Shown piece by piece: positions 7,866 through 17,492 of a stretch of 64,000 bases of DNA. How positions within the stretch are numbered: position 1 is the first letter of the stretch; each line of letters begins with the position of its first letter. A program made the position numbers and the translations under genes. Source of the DNA: Pseudomonas sp. PD9R (GTDB taxonomy: Bacteria > Pseudomonadota > Gammaproteobacteria > Pseudomonadales > Pseudomonadaceae). The notes below the pieces were generated by a model. It saw nothing but the letters and a program-made list of their open reading frames with translations. It did not search any database and was not told where the DNA came from. The DNA lies in the NCBI RefSeq assembly GCF_019200975.1, contig NZ_JAHTMR010000001.1, positions 327,400 to 391,399 on the forward strand, in the 5' to 3' direction.

Positions 7866-8231
7866 GTGCGCAAAATGGTCTTGGTAATGGCAGTACTGGC
7901 GCTGGCGGGATGCGGAGAGGGCAAGAAAGTCGATGCGCCAAAGCCTGCTCAGGTAACGATTGCTGCACCCGCACAAGCTTTAGCGCCTCAATGGGATCTT
8001 GAGGTTCGAGGTGAAACACCCCAGGCCGTCAGCGATCTCAGCGGTTGGTTGATCGAACATAATTTCATGTCCAGCGTCGTCAAGGAAAGCGGCAAAGTCC
8101 GTATTCTGATGGGGCCTTACAACTCGAAAGCCGACGCCGAGGCGAAGCAGGCAGAGGTGGAGGCCGCGCTTGTCCGGGCGAAGAAACAGAATATTGAAGT
8201 GCTGGTCCTCGAACGTCCGGCAGCCCAGTGA
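7866..8231 (+). CDS. SPOR-domain lipoprotein
   Basis: The GTG start at 7866 follows GAGGGA and gives a 121-aa protein. Its lipoprotein signal ends in the lipobox LALAGC, so it should be lipid-anchored. Residues of about 50-115 (WDLEVRGE...VRILMGPYNSKADAEAK...) resemble the SPOR peptidoglycan-binding fold, in which the MGPY/GPF turn is characteristic. It would bind denuded glycan at the cell wall. A strong bidirectional terminator follows. The lipoprotein call is firm, the SPOR assignment probable. Confidence 0.75.
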   Translation: MRKMVLVMAVLALAGCGEGKKVDAPKPAQVTIAAPAQALAPQWDLEVRGETPQAVSDLSGWLIEHNFMSSVVKESGKVRILMGPYNSKADAEAKQAEVEAALVRAKKQNIEVLVLERPAAQ

Positions 8232-8256
8232 AGTTCTATTGTGCTGCGTAAACAAA

Positions 8257-8288
8257 AAGGCCTCGGGCATTGAACCCGAGGCCTTTGC
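8257..8288. terminator. Bidirectional rho-independent terminator
   Basis: The 12-bp stem AAAGGCCTCGGG / CCCGAGGCCTTT with a 7-nt loop lies between the convergent SPOR lipoprotein and endonuclease genes. A-rich and T-rich flanks let it work in both directions. Confidence 0.85.
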
Positions 8289-8302
8289 ATTTCAGCGAGC
8301 GT

Positions 8303-8992
8303 TTAACCGCAGGCTTTCATGTTCACCGGGCCGACAAACTCGTTACCACGCCCCATGACGCACGCCACACTTTGATTGCGCTGGCGTTCCCAGGCCTGAA
8401 CCGGATAGGTTTTGTTCCAGGCTTCGTACAGTTGTCTATCCTGCTTCGACAGGCGCAGCCCGTACTGTTTGCTCATGTAGAAATAGGTCCGCGCGATCAT
8501 GCCCCGAATGGAAGGGCGCGGCATGACCTTCTTCGCCTTGAAGTCGATCTGAGTCTGGCACGAGCCATATTGACCCGATTGTTCCGGTAACCAGCCGAAA
8601 CTGAAGTTACTGCGATCACCATTTACCTCGCCGATACTCGGCACCAGGTTATGCAAGTCGGCTTCGGCTTTTTGATAAGTCGGATCATACCGCGTGCAGT
8701 TCTTGCGTCCGCCTTCCTGCCAGCACTGGCGCTGATGGCCAATTTGCCAGGCCGGAACAATGTGTTCCCATTCGATGCGTGCCGCGCGCTTGGCATTTTT
8801 ACGCGGCACATAGCCACAAACCGAGAGATTCACACGATTTCCAGTGTATTTACACCCGCAATAAAACTCGGTGGACTGTGGGGCATAAAGCTTCCAGGCG
8901 ACTTTCTTGGCTTCATTGAAGGTGCGTGGCGCGTCAGCCTGGGCGGCCATGGCGAACAGCATTAACAGCAAAGCAAAACAACGGACACTCAT
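8303..8992 (-). CDS. Exported endonuclease I (EndA-type DNase)
   Basis: The 229-aa protein starts with a signal peptide (MSVRCFALLLMLFAMAAQAD), so it acts in the periplasm or outside. The catalytic beta-beta-alpha metal core is seen in IEWEHIVPAWQIGHQRQCW, with the catalytic His, and in HNLVPSIGEVNGDRSN. The C-terminal SKQDRQLYEAWNKTYPVQAW block is typical of the endonuclease I family. These enzymes cut double-stranded DNA with little sequence preference. The gene starts 4 bp after the DUF1654 gene and should be co-transcribed with it from the promoter carrying the LexA-like box. Confidence 0.92.
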   Translation of the reverse strand: MSVRCFALLLMLFAMAAQADAPRTFNEAKKVAWKLYAPQSTEFYCGCKYTGNRVNLSVCGYVPRKNAKRAARIEWEHIVPAWQIGHQRQCWQEGGRKNCTRYDPTYQKAEADLHNLVPSIGEVNGDRSNFSFGWLPEQSGQYGSCQTQIDFKAKKVMPRPSIRGMIARTYFYMSKQYGLRLSKQDRQLYEAWNKTYPVQAWERQRNQSVACVMGRGNEFVGPVNMKACG

Positions 8993-8996
8993 TGAC

Positions 8997-9236
8997 TCAG
9001 TCTTCCTTCGGCACAACCCAAAAAATCTGCACGCCACCGTCGTCGCGATAGGCGAGGGTGACGTTGTCGTTCTCGTCGATTTCTTCGAGCAAGCGTTCCC
9101 ACTCATCCGCTGGCTCATCCGCAAGACGGAAGATCAGCGCAGCTTTGGCTTTTTGTGCGGTGGGGGAGTTGATGATTTTCTGAACGCGCGTGCCCATGCG
9201 TACATAGGAATCAGGTGCGGCGGAGGTGCTGTCCAC
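8997..9236 (-). CDS. DUF1654 family protein
   Basis: This 79-aa protein belongs to DUF1654, a Pseudomonas-centred family of unknown function. The pattern YVRMGTRVQKIINSPTAQKA, then EWERLLEEIDENDNVTL and a C-terminal aromatic strand, is diagnostic. The GTG at 9236 was chosen because AAGGA precedes it at good spacing and because an ATG at 9266 would lie inside the predicted promoter and LexA-like box. It is the first gene of a two-gene operon with endonuclease I. Pairing a small cytoplasmic protein with a secreted nuclease suggests a DNA-related role, but that is inference. Confidence 0.8.
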   Translation of the reverse strand: MDSTSAAPDSYVRMGTRVQKIINSPTAQKAKAALIFRLADEPADEWERLLEEIDENDNVTLAYRDDGGVQIFWVVPKED

Positions 9237-9252
9237 GGGATTATCCTTATTA

Positions 9253-9272
9253 AGCTGTACGTGCATACAGTA
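9253..9272 (-). promoter_or_regulatory. LexA-type SOS box in the DUF1654-endonuclease I promoter
   Basis: Read on the minus strand the site is TACTGTATGCACGTACAG, fitting the CTGT-N8-ACAG core of gammaproteobacterial LexA boxes (core at 9255-9270). A possible promoter overlaps it: -35 TTGCGA, 17 bp, then TACTGT as -10. Confidence 0.65.
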
Positions 9273-9450
9273 TTTAACTGTAGGCAATTTCGCAACTGCT
9301 TAAAATTCAAGAAAATCCACTGACAGCGGTTTTTTCCATCTGGTGTAGGACGATGAGAGTTTTTTTGTCAGGCATGAACTGTGTACCACTCGCCAAGGCT
9401 GGCGCGTGGCACACGCTTTGCTCGACCGTAACCGGTCGGGCGAGGGCTAC

Positions 9451-10891
<1,441 letters not shown>

Positions 10892-11350
10892 ATGTCGTTA
10901 TTCATTGGCATTCCTAATGCCGCAGCCGTCACCATCGGTGGTACTTCAACCGCTACCCTCCGGGCATTGAACGATGCAACGGCCGACGCCTCGACTCAAA
11001 CACTGGATACAGACAGCGACATTAAGCAAGTCAGGACCAGTGCCATTGGCCTGGGGAAAACTGCTGATACCCAAGCCGAGCCCGAAGCTGGAGATAACAC
11101 CAGCATCGCCGTGAAGGTCTTGCTTAAACGCCTGCAGGAACTTCAACAGCAACTGCGCGAGCAGCAACAACAATTGGCGGCGGCCCAAGTGGCGTCTTAC
11201 CCGACGCCGGAAGCCAAGACCACCGTTGTGGCAGCCATGCAAGGACAGGTAGCCGAAACCAACGGGGCAATCCTGGAGGTGAGTGCTAGCCTGATCAAGG
11301 AGTTGGCCAAGGGTTCCAGCACTGGATCGGTCGTCAACACGACGGCATAA
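10892..11350 (+). CDS. Hypothetical protein with a glutamine-rich coiled coil
   Basis: The 152-aa protein starts at an ATG preceded by TTCAGGAGTTCAC. No signal peptide is evident, although the N-terminus (MSLFIGIPNAAAVTIGGTST) is mildly hydrophobic. Residues of about 75-97 (LLKRLQELQQQLREQQQQLA) form a strong coiled coil. The flanking parts are Ala/Thr-rich and low in complexity. The architecture is reminiscent of small flagellar or secretion accessory proteins, but no family is recognised and there is no such neighbour. It appears to be a single gene. Confidence 0.65.
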   Translation: MSLFIGIPNAAAVTIGGTSTATLRALNDATADASTQTLDTDSDIKQVRTSAIGLGKTADTQAEPEAGDNTSIAVKVLLKRLQELQQQLREQQQQLAAAQVASYPTPEAKTTVVAAMQGQVAETNGAILEVSASLIKELAKGSSTGSVVNTTA

Positions 11351-11399
11351 GGTAAGCGCGCGTCTTTTCGATGTTTCTCCCGCAACGGCTTTCTGGGCG

Positions 11400-11428
11400 T
11401 TGACAAATGTCAGTAGGGTTCGCATAGT
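11400..11428 (+). promoter_or_regulatory. Promoter of the rbs operon
   Basis: A perfect TTGACA at 11400-11405 is followed after 17 bp by CATAGT at 11423-11428. The expected start site falls at about 11435, right at the edge of the operator that follows. Confidence 0.65.
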
Positions 11429-11436
11429 TCGGTCTA

Positions 11437-11450
11437 CGCAAACGTTTGCG
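11437..11450. promoter_or_regulatory. LacI-family operator, presumed RbsR site
   Basis: CGCAAACGTTTGCG is a perfect 14-bp palindrome with the central CG typical of LacI/GalR-family sites. It sits over the expected +1 of the rbs promoter, where a bound repressor would block initiation. RbsR is encoded in the same operon. Confidence 0.8.
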
Positions 11451-11543
11451 CGGCTTCCGTGATGAGCTAGATTTATCGCGGCACCACCAAGCTAACGCCA
11501 GCGCAAGCGTTGCTCACAATAATCATAAGATCGGAGTGAACCA

Positions 11544-12500
11544 ATGAAGCTGCCATTTGCTGGACGCCTTCTCGCTGTCGCCATGCTCGCCGCCGCATCC
11601 GCTACGTTGCCTCTTTCTTCGGCACTCGCCGACACGCCTGAAAAACCTAAAGTCGCGCTGGTCATGAAATCCCTGGCCAACGAATTCTTCCTGACTATGG
11701 AAGACGGCGCCAAAGCCTACCAGAAAGATCACTCCGGCGAATTCGACCTGATCTCCAATGGCATCAAGGACGAAACGGATACCGCTGGCCAGACGCGCAT
11801 CGTCGAGCAAATGATCCTGGCCAAAGTCAATGCGCTGGTTATCGCGCCGGCTGACTCCAAAGCCATGGTGCCGGTAATCAAAAAGGCCATTGATGCGGGT
11901 ATCACCGTGATCAACATCGACAATCAGCTAGACCCGGCTGTGGTTAAAAGCAAAAACATCAGTGTTCCGTTCGTAGGCCCCGATAACCGTAAAGGCGCGC
12001 GTCTGGTCGGCGAATACCTGGCCAAACAACTGAAGGCCGGTGATGAGGTCGGGATCATCGAAGGTGTTTCCACCACCACCAACGCCCAGGCCCGCACCGC
12101 AGGCTTCAAGGATGCGATGGAGGCAGCGCAGATCAAGGTTGTGTCCGTGCAGTCCGGCGACTGGGAAATCGACAAGGGCAACAAGGTGGCTGCCTCGATT
12201 CTTAGTGAGTACCCGCAAGTCAAAGCCTTGCTCGCCGGTAACGACAGCATGGCCGTAGGCGTTGTGTCCGCCGTTCGCGCCGCGGGTAAGGCCGGCAAGG
12301 TGCAAGTAGTCGGTTACGACAACATCAACGCGATTAAGCCGATGCTCAAGGATGGCCGAGTCCTGGCCACCGCGGACCAGTTTGCCGCCAAGCAAGCCGT
12401 GTTCGGCATCGAGACTGCGCTGAAAATCATCAAGGGTGAGAAAGTCGACAGCGGCGCCAACGGCGTGATCGAAACCCCGGTCGAGTTGGTTACCAAGTAG
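11544..12500 (+). CDS. rbsB: Ribose ABC transporter, periplasmic binding protein
   Basis: The 318-aa precursor has a clear signal peptide ending near ALA-DT. It then shows the periplasmic-binding-protein type 1 fold used for ribose: VALVMKSLANEFF at the start, VNALVIAPADSKAMVP, ITVINIDNQLD, and VKALLAGNDSMAVGVVSAVR. It captures ribose and delivers it to RbsC/RbsA. The ATG at 11544 has GGAG upstream (AGATCGGAGTGAACCA). As first gene behind the operator it is expected to be the most abundant product, helped by the hairpin that follows it. The order rbsB-A-C-R-K-D makes the ribose assignment strong. Confidence 0.94.
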   Translation: MKLPFAGRLLAVAMLAAASATLPLSSALADTPEKPKVALVMKSLANEFFLTMEDGAKAYQKDHSGEFDLISNGIKDETDTAGQTRIVEQMILAKVNALVIAPADSKAMVPVIKKAIDAGITVINIDNQLDPAVVKSKNISVPFVGPDNRKGARLVGEYLAKQLKAGDEVGIIEGVSTTTNAQARTAGFKDAMEAAQIKVVSVQSGDWEIDKGNKVAASILSEYPQVKALLAGNDSMAVGVVSAVRAAGKAGKVQVVGYDNINAIKPMLKDGRVLATADQFAAKQAVFGIETALKIIKGEKVDSGANGVIETPVELVTK

Positions 12501-12520
12501 TCCTCTGGCGACACAATGGT

Positions 12521-12540
12521 GCTCGCCCGTCCGGGCGAGC
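12521..12540 (+). other. Intercistronic stem-loop between rbsB and rbsA
   Basis: The stem GCTCGCCC / GGGCGAGC with a GTCC loop is 8 bp long and has no T tract. Such hairpins behind binding-protein genes commonly protect the upstream mRNA from 3' decay, giving more binding protein than transporter. Confidence 0.7.
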
Positions 12541-12555
12541 GCATGGAGAGTTTTT

Positions 12556-14109
12556 ATGTCCGTTCGCGCCCCGAACGCTGTCCTCTCGGTCAGCGGTATC
12601 GGCAAGACCTACGCCCAACCGGTCCTGACCGGCATCGACCTGACGCTCATGCGCGGTGAAGTGCTGGCACTGACCGGCGAGAACGGCGCTGGCAAAAGTA
12701 CCTTGTCGAAGATCATTGGCGGGCTGGTCACGCCTACCACTGGCCAGATGCAGTTTCAGGGGCAGGATTACCGCCCTGGCAGCCGCACCCAGGCTGAAGA
12801 CTTGGGCATCCGCATGGTCATGCAGGAACTCAATCTGCTGCCGACCCTGTCGGTGGCGGAAAACCTGTTTCTCGACAATTTGCCCAGTACCGGTGGCTGG
12901 ATCAGTCGCAAGCAGCTGCGCAAGGCGGCTATCGAAGCGATGGCGCAGGTCGGGCTCGATGCAATCGACCCGGACACGCTGGTGGGTGAATTGGGCATCG
13001 GTCATCAGCAAATGGTCGAGATTGCCCGCAACCTGATCGGCGATTGTCACGTACTGATCCTCGACGAACCGACCGCAATGCTCACGGCCCGTGAAGTCGA
13101 GATGCTGTTCGAGCAGATCACCCGCTTGCAAGCGCGTGGCGTGTCGATCATTTATATCTCCCATCGCCTCGAAGAGCTGGCCCGGGTCGCTCAGCGCATT
13201 GCGGTACTGCGCGACGGTAACCTGGTGTGCGTCGAGCCGATGGCCAATTACAACAGCGAGCAATTGGTCACGTTGATGGTCGGTCGTGAAATCGGCGAAC
13301 ACATCGACATGGGCCTGCGCAACATCGGTGCCCCGGCGTTGACGGTCAATGGGCTGACCCGCGCCGACAAGGTTCGCGATGTGTCTTTCGAAGTGCGCGC
13401 CGGTGAGATTTTTGGCATTTCCGGTTTGATCGGGGCAGGGCGCACTGAGTTGCTGCGGTTGATCTTCGGTGCCGATACCGCCGACAGCGGCACCGTGGCG
13501 CTGGGATCGCCAGCGCAAGTCGTCAGCATCCGTTCACCGGTGGACGCGGTGGGTCACGGCATCGCCCTGATCACCGAAGATCGCAAGGGCGAAGGCCTGC
13601 TGCTGACGCAATCCATCGGCGGCAATATTGCGCTGGGCAACATGCCCGGCATTTCCAGCGGCGGTATCGTCAATTCAGTTGACGAGGCTTCCCTGGCCCA
13701 GCGGCAGATCGATGCCATGCGCATCCGCAGTTCCGGTCCGGCACAACTGGTATCCGAGTTGTCCGGTGGCAACCAGCAGAAAGTCGTAATTGGCCGTTGG
13801 CTGGAACGTGATTGTTCGGTGTTGCTGTTCGACGAACCGACCCGTGGCATCGACGTCGGCGCCAAGTTCGACATCTACACCTTGCTCGGTGACCTGACTC
13901 GGCAGGGCAAAGCGCTGGTGGTGGTGTCCAGCGACCTGCGCGAGTTGATGCTGATCTGCGACCGGATCGGCGTGCTGTCGGCGGGGCGTCTGATCGAAAC
14001 GTTCGAGCGCGACAGCTGGACCCAGGATGATTTGCTTGCGGCCGCTTTTGCCGGCTATCAAAAACGTGATGCGCTGCTCAACGAAGCAGCGCCTAGGGAT
14101 CTTCCATGA
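12556..14109 (+). CDS. rbsA: Ribose ABC transporter, duplicated ATP-binding protein
   Basis: The 517-aa protein has two ABC domains in tandem, the hallmark of monosaccharide importers of the RbsA/MglA/XylG type. The first has Walker A GENGAGKST near residue 38 and Walker B LILDEPTAML near residue 171. The second has a degenerate Walker A (GLIGAGRTELL near 295), the signature LSGGNQQKVV and Walker B LLFDEPTRGID near 430. It powers ribose uptake in the cytoplasm bound to RbsC. The start at 12556 follows GGAGAG. Its stop overlaps the rbsC start by 4 bp (ATGA). Confidence 0.95.
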   Translation: MSVRAPNAVLSVSGIGKTYAQPVLTGIDLTLMRGEVLALTGENGAGKSTLSKIIGGLVTPTTGQMQFQGQDYRPGSRTQAEDLGIRMVMQELNLLPTLSVAENLFLDNLPSTGGWISRKQLRKAAIEAMAQVGLDAIDPDTLVGELGIGHQQMVEIARNLIGDCHVLILDEPTAMLTAREVEMLFEQITRLQARGVSIIYISHRLEELARVAQRIAVLRDGNLVCVEPMANYNSEQLVTLMVGREIGEHIDMGLRNIGAPALTVNGLTRADKVRDVSFEVRAGEIFGISGLIGAGRTELLRLIFGADTADSGTVALGSPAQVVSIRSPVDAVGHGIALITEDRKGEGLLLTQSIGGNIALGNMPGISSGGIVNSVDEASLAQRQIDAMRIRSSGPAQLVSELSGGNQQKVVIGRWLERDCSVLLFDEPTRGIDVGAKFDIYTLLGDLTRQGKALVVVSSDLRELMLICDRIGVLSAGRLIETFERDSWTQDDLLAAAFAGYQKRDALLNEAAPRDLP

Positions 14110-15083
14110 AAACCGCATCTTCGGCCGGCAAACGCAGTGGCAATTTTTACGGCCTCGGCACCTATCTGGGCCTGGCCGGTGCCTTGCTGGCGATGGTTGT
14201 ACTGTTCTCGGTCCTGAGCAGCCACTTCCTGTCTTACGACACTTTCAGCACCCTGGCGAACCAGATTCCGGATTTGATGGTCCTCGCTGTTGGTATGACG
14301 TTTGTGTTGATCATCGGTGGCATCGACCTGTCGGTTGGCTCGGTGTTGGCATTGGCCGCGTCGACAGTCAGCGTGGCGATTCTCGGCTGGGGCTGGAGTG
14401 TCCTGCCTGCAGCGTTGCTCGGCATGGCGGCGGCGGCACTGGCCGGGACCATTACTGGTTCGATCACCGTGGCGTGGCGGATTCCGTCGTTCATCGTCTC
14501 CCTCGGCGTGCTGGAAATGGCGCGCGGCGTGGCGTATCAGATGACCGGCTCGCGCACGGCCTATATCGGTGACGCTTTCGCCTGGTTGTCCAACCCGATT
14601 GCCTTTGGTATTTCGCCGTCGTTCATCATCGCCTTGCTGATCATCTTCATCGCCCAGGCCGTCTTGACCCGTACCGTGTTTGGTCGCTACCTGATCGGCA
14701 TCGGCACCAACGAAGAAGCGGTGCGCCTCGCGGGGATCAATCCAAAACCCTACAAGATCCTGGTGTTCAGCCTGATGGGGTTGCTGGCCGGCATCGCTGC
14801 GTTGTTTCAGATTTCGCGCCTGGAGGCGGCGGACCCGAACGCCGGCTCCGGTCTGGAGCTGCAAGTGATCGCTGCGGTGGTGATTGGTGGCACCAGCCTG
14901 ATGGGCGGGCGCGGTTCGGTCATCAGTACGTTCTTCGGTGTATTGATCATTTCCGTGCTGGCGGCCGGTTTGGCGCAAATCGGCGCGACAGAGCCGACCA
15001 AACGCATCATCACCGGTGCGGTGATCGTGGTCGCGGTGGTGCTGGATACTTACCGCAGTCAGCGCGCAAGCCGGCGGACCTGA
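14106..15083 (+). CDS. rbsC: Ribose ABC transporter, permease
   Basis: The 325-aa inner-membrane permease has about 8-10 hydrophobic segments. It carries the family signatures GMTFVLIIGGIDLSVGSVLA near residues 62-81 and TVFGRYLIGIGTNEEAVRLAG near residue 190, the latter being the cytoplasmic loop that contacts the ATPase. Its gene overlaps rbsA by 4 bp, indicating coupled translation, and is followed 3 bp later by rbsR. Confidence 0.95.
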   Translation: MKTASSAGKRSGNFYGLGTYLGLAGALLAMVVLFSVLSSHFLSYDTFSTLANQIPDLMVLAVGMTFVLIIGGIDLSVGSVLALAASTVSVAILGWGWSVLPAALLGMAAAALAGTITGSITVAWRIPSFIVSLGVLEMARGVAYQMTGSRTAYIGDAFAWLSNPIAFGISPSFIIALLIIFIAQAVLTRTVFGRYLIGIGTNEEAVRLAGINPKPYKILVFSLMGLLAGIAALFQISRLEAADPNAGSGLELQVIAAVVIGGTSLMGGRGSVISTFFGVLIISVLAAGLAQIGATEPTKRIITGAVIVVAVVLDTYRSQRASRRT

Positions 15084-15086
15084 GTC

Positions 15087-16106
15087 ATGGCAACGATCAA
15101 GGATGTAGCAGCGCTCGCGGGGATTTCCTACACCACGGTTTCCCACGTCGTGAACAAGACCCGGCCAGTCAGCGAAGAAGTACGGGTGAAAGTCGAGGCC
15201 GCGATCAAAACCCTCGACTACGTCCCCAGTGCGGTGGCCCGGTCCCTCAAGGCTAAAACCACGGCGACCATCGGTCTGCTGGTGCCCAATAGTCTCAACC
15301 CCTACTTCGCCGAACTGGCACGAGGCATCGAGGATTACTGTGAGCGCAACGGCTATTGCGTGATCCTCTGCAACTCCGATGACAACCCGGACAAGCAGCG
15401 CAGCTACCTGCGCGTGCTGCTGGAAAAACGTATCGACGGGCTGATCGTCGCTTCGGCGGGTGGTGACAGTGGGCTGGCGCAGGGCCTGGCGGCTGTGCGA
15501 ACGCCGATGGTGATCGTCGACCGCGGATTGGACGGTGTCGACGCGGATCTGGTGCGGATCGACCACGAATATGGCGCCTATCTGGCCACCCGGCATTTGC
15601 TGGAGCTGGGGCATCGGGACATTGCCACGATCAGCGGGCCAGTGACCACCAGTGTGGCGCAGATGCGTCTGGCGGGTTTTTGCCGAGCGCTGAAAGACGC
15701 CGGCCTCGAAGTGCCAAGCCATCGCATGCTGGAAAGCGACTTCACCAGCACCGGCGGTTACAACGCCGCCGCGCTCCTGCTGGAGCGCAATCCACCCAGT
15801 GCTATTTTCGCCGCCAACGACATGATTGGCATCGGCGTACTGCGCGCCGCTGCCGAGCGCAATATTCGAGTACCGACGCAGTTGTCGGTCATCGGCTTCG
15901 ACGATATCCAGATGAGCCGCTACGTCTATCCGGCATTGACGACGGTCGGGCAGTCGATCCTGCAGCTTGGCGAGATGGCTGCCGAGGTACTGTTGCGAAG
16001 GATTGCGACACCGGAACTGGCCACCAGACAACGGATCGTTACGCCGAGCATCGTCATGCGCGAATCGACCGCGCCACTGGCCGGCGTCTTTGCCGAATAC
16101 CGTTGA
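15087..16106 (+). CDS. rbsR: LacI-family ribose operon repressor
   Basis: The 339-aa regulator has a LacI-type helix-turn-helix and hinge at residues 1-55 (TIKDVAALAGISYTTVSHVV, then SAVARSLKAKTT). A periplasmic-binding-protein-like ribose sensor domain follows (IGLLVPNSLNPYFAELARG...SAIFAANDMIGIGVLR...SVIGFDDIQMSRY). It probably binds CGCAAACGTTTGCG upstream of rbsB and releases it when ribose is present. Its location inside the operon it controls implies autoregulation. Confidence 0.93.
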   Translation: MATIKDVAALAGISYTTVSHVVNKTRPVSEEVRVKVEAAIKTLDYVPSAVARSLKAKTTATIGLLVPNSLNPYFAELARGIEDYCERNGYCVILCNSDDNPDKQRSYLRVLLEKRIDGLIVASAGGDSGLAQGLAAVRTPMVIVDRGLDGVDADLVRIDHEYGAYLATRHLLELGHRDIATISGPVTTSVAQMRLAGFCRALKDAGLEVPSHRMLESDFTSTGGYNAAALLLERNPPSAIFAANDMIGIGVLRAAAERNIRVPTQLSVIGFDDIQMSRYVYPALTTVGQSILQLGEMAAEVLLRRIATPELATRQRIVTPSIVMRESTAPLAGVFAEYR

Positions 16107-16130
16107 AACCGAATTGATGAGTAGTGATGA

Positions 16131-17048
16131 ATGTCAGCAAAAGTAGTGGTAATAGGCAGCCTGAACATGGACCTGGTAACTCGGGCGCCGCGGCTGCCAC
16201 GCGGCGGTGAAACGCTGATCGGTCAGTCGTTTGCCACAGTGTCCGGCGGCAAGGGCGCGAATCAGGCCGTGGCCGCCGCGCGACTGGGCGCGCAGGTGTC
16301 GATGGTCGGCTGCGTGGGCAGTGATGCCTACGGCGAAGAACTGCGCGGGGCGTTGTTGGCCGAACAGATCGATTGTCAGGCGGTCAGCACCGTCGACGGT
16401 TCCAGTGGCGTGGCGCTGATTGTGGTCGACGACAACAGCCAGAACGCAATCGTGATCGTCGCAGGCGCCAACGGCGCGTTGACGCCCGCGTTACTCGGCT
16501 GCTTCGACTCGGTTCTGCAAGCGGCCGACGTGATCATCTGCCAGCTTGAAGTGCCCGACGCCACTGTCGGCCATGCACTCAAGCGTGGTCGTGAACTGGG
16601 CAAAACCGTGATCCTCAACCCGGCGCCAGCCAGTCGTCCGTTGCCGGCGGATTGGTATTCGTCCATCCACTACCTGATTCCTAACGAAAGCGAGGCGGCG
16701 GCGCTGAGCGGTTTGCCGGTGGATTCACGGGAAACCGCAGAAATTGCTGCGGCCCGATTGATCGAGATGGGGGCCGGCAAGGTGATCATCACCCTCGGCG
16801 CTCAAGGATCGCTGTTTGCCGATGGCGCGCGCTTCGAGCATTTTCCTGCGCCGACCGTGAAAGCGGTCGACACTACGGCAGCCGGTGACACCTTCGTCGG
16901 TGGTTTTGCCGCTGCGCTCGCAGACGGTAAAAGCGAAGTTGAAGCGATACGGTTCGGGCAAGTCGCTGCGGCGTTATCGGTCACCCGTGCTGGCGCACAA
17001 CCCTCGATTCCCACTTTGTCCGATGTGCAGGCGTTTAAAACACCATGA
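16131..17048 (+). CDS. rbsK: Ribokinase
   Basis: The 305-aa PfkB-family kinase phosphorylates D-ribose at O5 using ATP. The N-terminal sugar-binding motif [15 protein letters not shown] is near residue 40. The C-terminal [17 protein letters not shown] near residue 245 carries the catalytic Asp and anion hole. It makes ribose 5-phosphate for the pentose phosphate pathway after uptake through RbsABC. The gene overlaps rbsD by 4 bp. A second, diverged PfkB kinase in the deoxyribose locus (41535) is its paralogue. Confidence 0.95.
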   Translation: MSAKVVVIGSLNMDLVTRAPRLPRGGETLIGQSFATVSGGKGANQAVAAARLGAQVSMVGCVGSDAYGEELRGALLAEQIDCQAVSTVDGSSGVALIVVDDNSQNAIVIVAGANGALTPALLGCFDSVLQAADVIICQLEVPDATVGHALKRGRELGKTVILNPAPASRPLPADWYSSIHYLIPNESEAAALSGLPVDSRETAEIAAARLIEMGAGKVIITLGAQGSLFADGARFEHFPAPTVKAVDTTAAGDTFVGGFAAALADGKSEVEAIRFGQVAAALSVTRAGAQPSIPTLSDVQAFKTP

Positions 17049-17449
17049 AAAAGACACCTTTGCTCAATGTCGCGTTGTCGCGGCTGATTGCGTCACTCGG
17101 CCACGGTGACAAAGTGGTGATCGGCGACGCAGGTCTGCCAGTGCCGCCGGGCGTCGAGTTGATCGACCTGGCCTTGACCCACGGCATTCCAGACTTCATC
17201 AGCACCTTGAAAGTTGTGCTCAGCGAAATGCAGGTTGAAAGCCACGTGCTGGCGCATGAAATTCTCGAAAAGAAACCATCGGCGCTTGCTGCGTTGGATG
17301 AACTGGATGCCGAAGGTTCGCTGGGCCGCCGCGAGCTGCTCAGCCACGAACAATTCAAAGACCTCAGTCGACAGGCTCGGGCGATTGTTCGGACCGGTGA
17401 ATGCCAGCCTTACTGCAACATTGTGCTGATCGCCGGGGTAACGTTCTGA
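17045..17449 (+). CDS. rbsD: D-ribose pyranase
   Basis: The 134-aa RbsD/FucU-family enzyme interconverts the beta-pyranose and furanose forms of ribose, so that transported pyranose can be used by ribokinase. Visible family features are the N-terminal [20 protein letters not shown] with its catalytic His, the [17 protein letters not shown] loop, and the C-terminal [17 protein letters not shown]. Length is normal. It overlaps rbsK by 4 bp. Confidence 0.95.
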   Translation: MKKTPLLNVALSRLIASLGHGDKVVIGDAGLPVPPGVELIDLALTHGIPDFISTLKVVLSEMQVESHVLAHEILEKKPSALAALDELDAEGSLGRRELLSHEQFKDLSRQARAIVRTGECQPYCNIVLIAGVTF

Positions 17450-17492
17450 ATCGTTTGTTTTTCTCTGTTCTACCCTGCACAAGGAGTGCGCC

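Noticed and set aside
14058..16031. A 657-codon minus-strand open frame across rbsC and rbsR
   Set aside because: It lies entirely opposite two recognised genes in high-GC DNA, where long antisense frames are expected, and the predicted protein is low in complexity.
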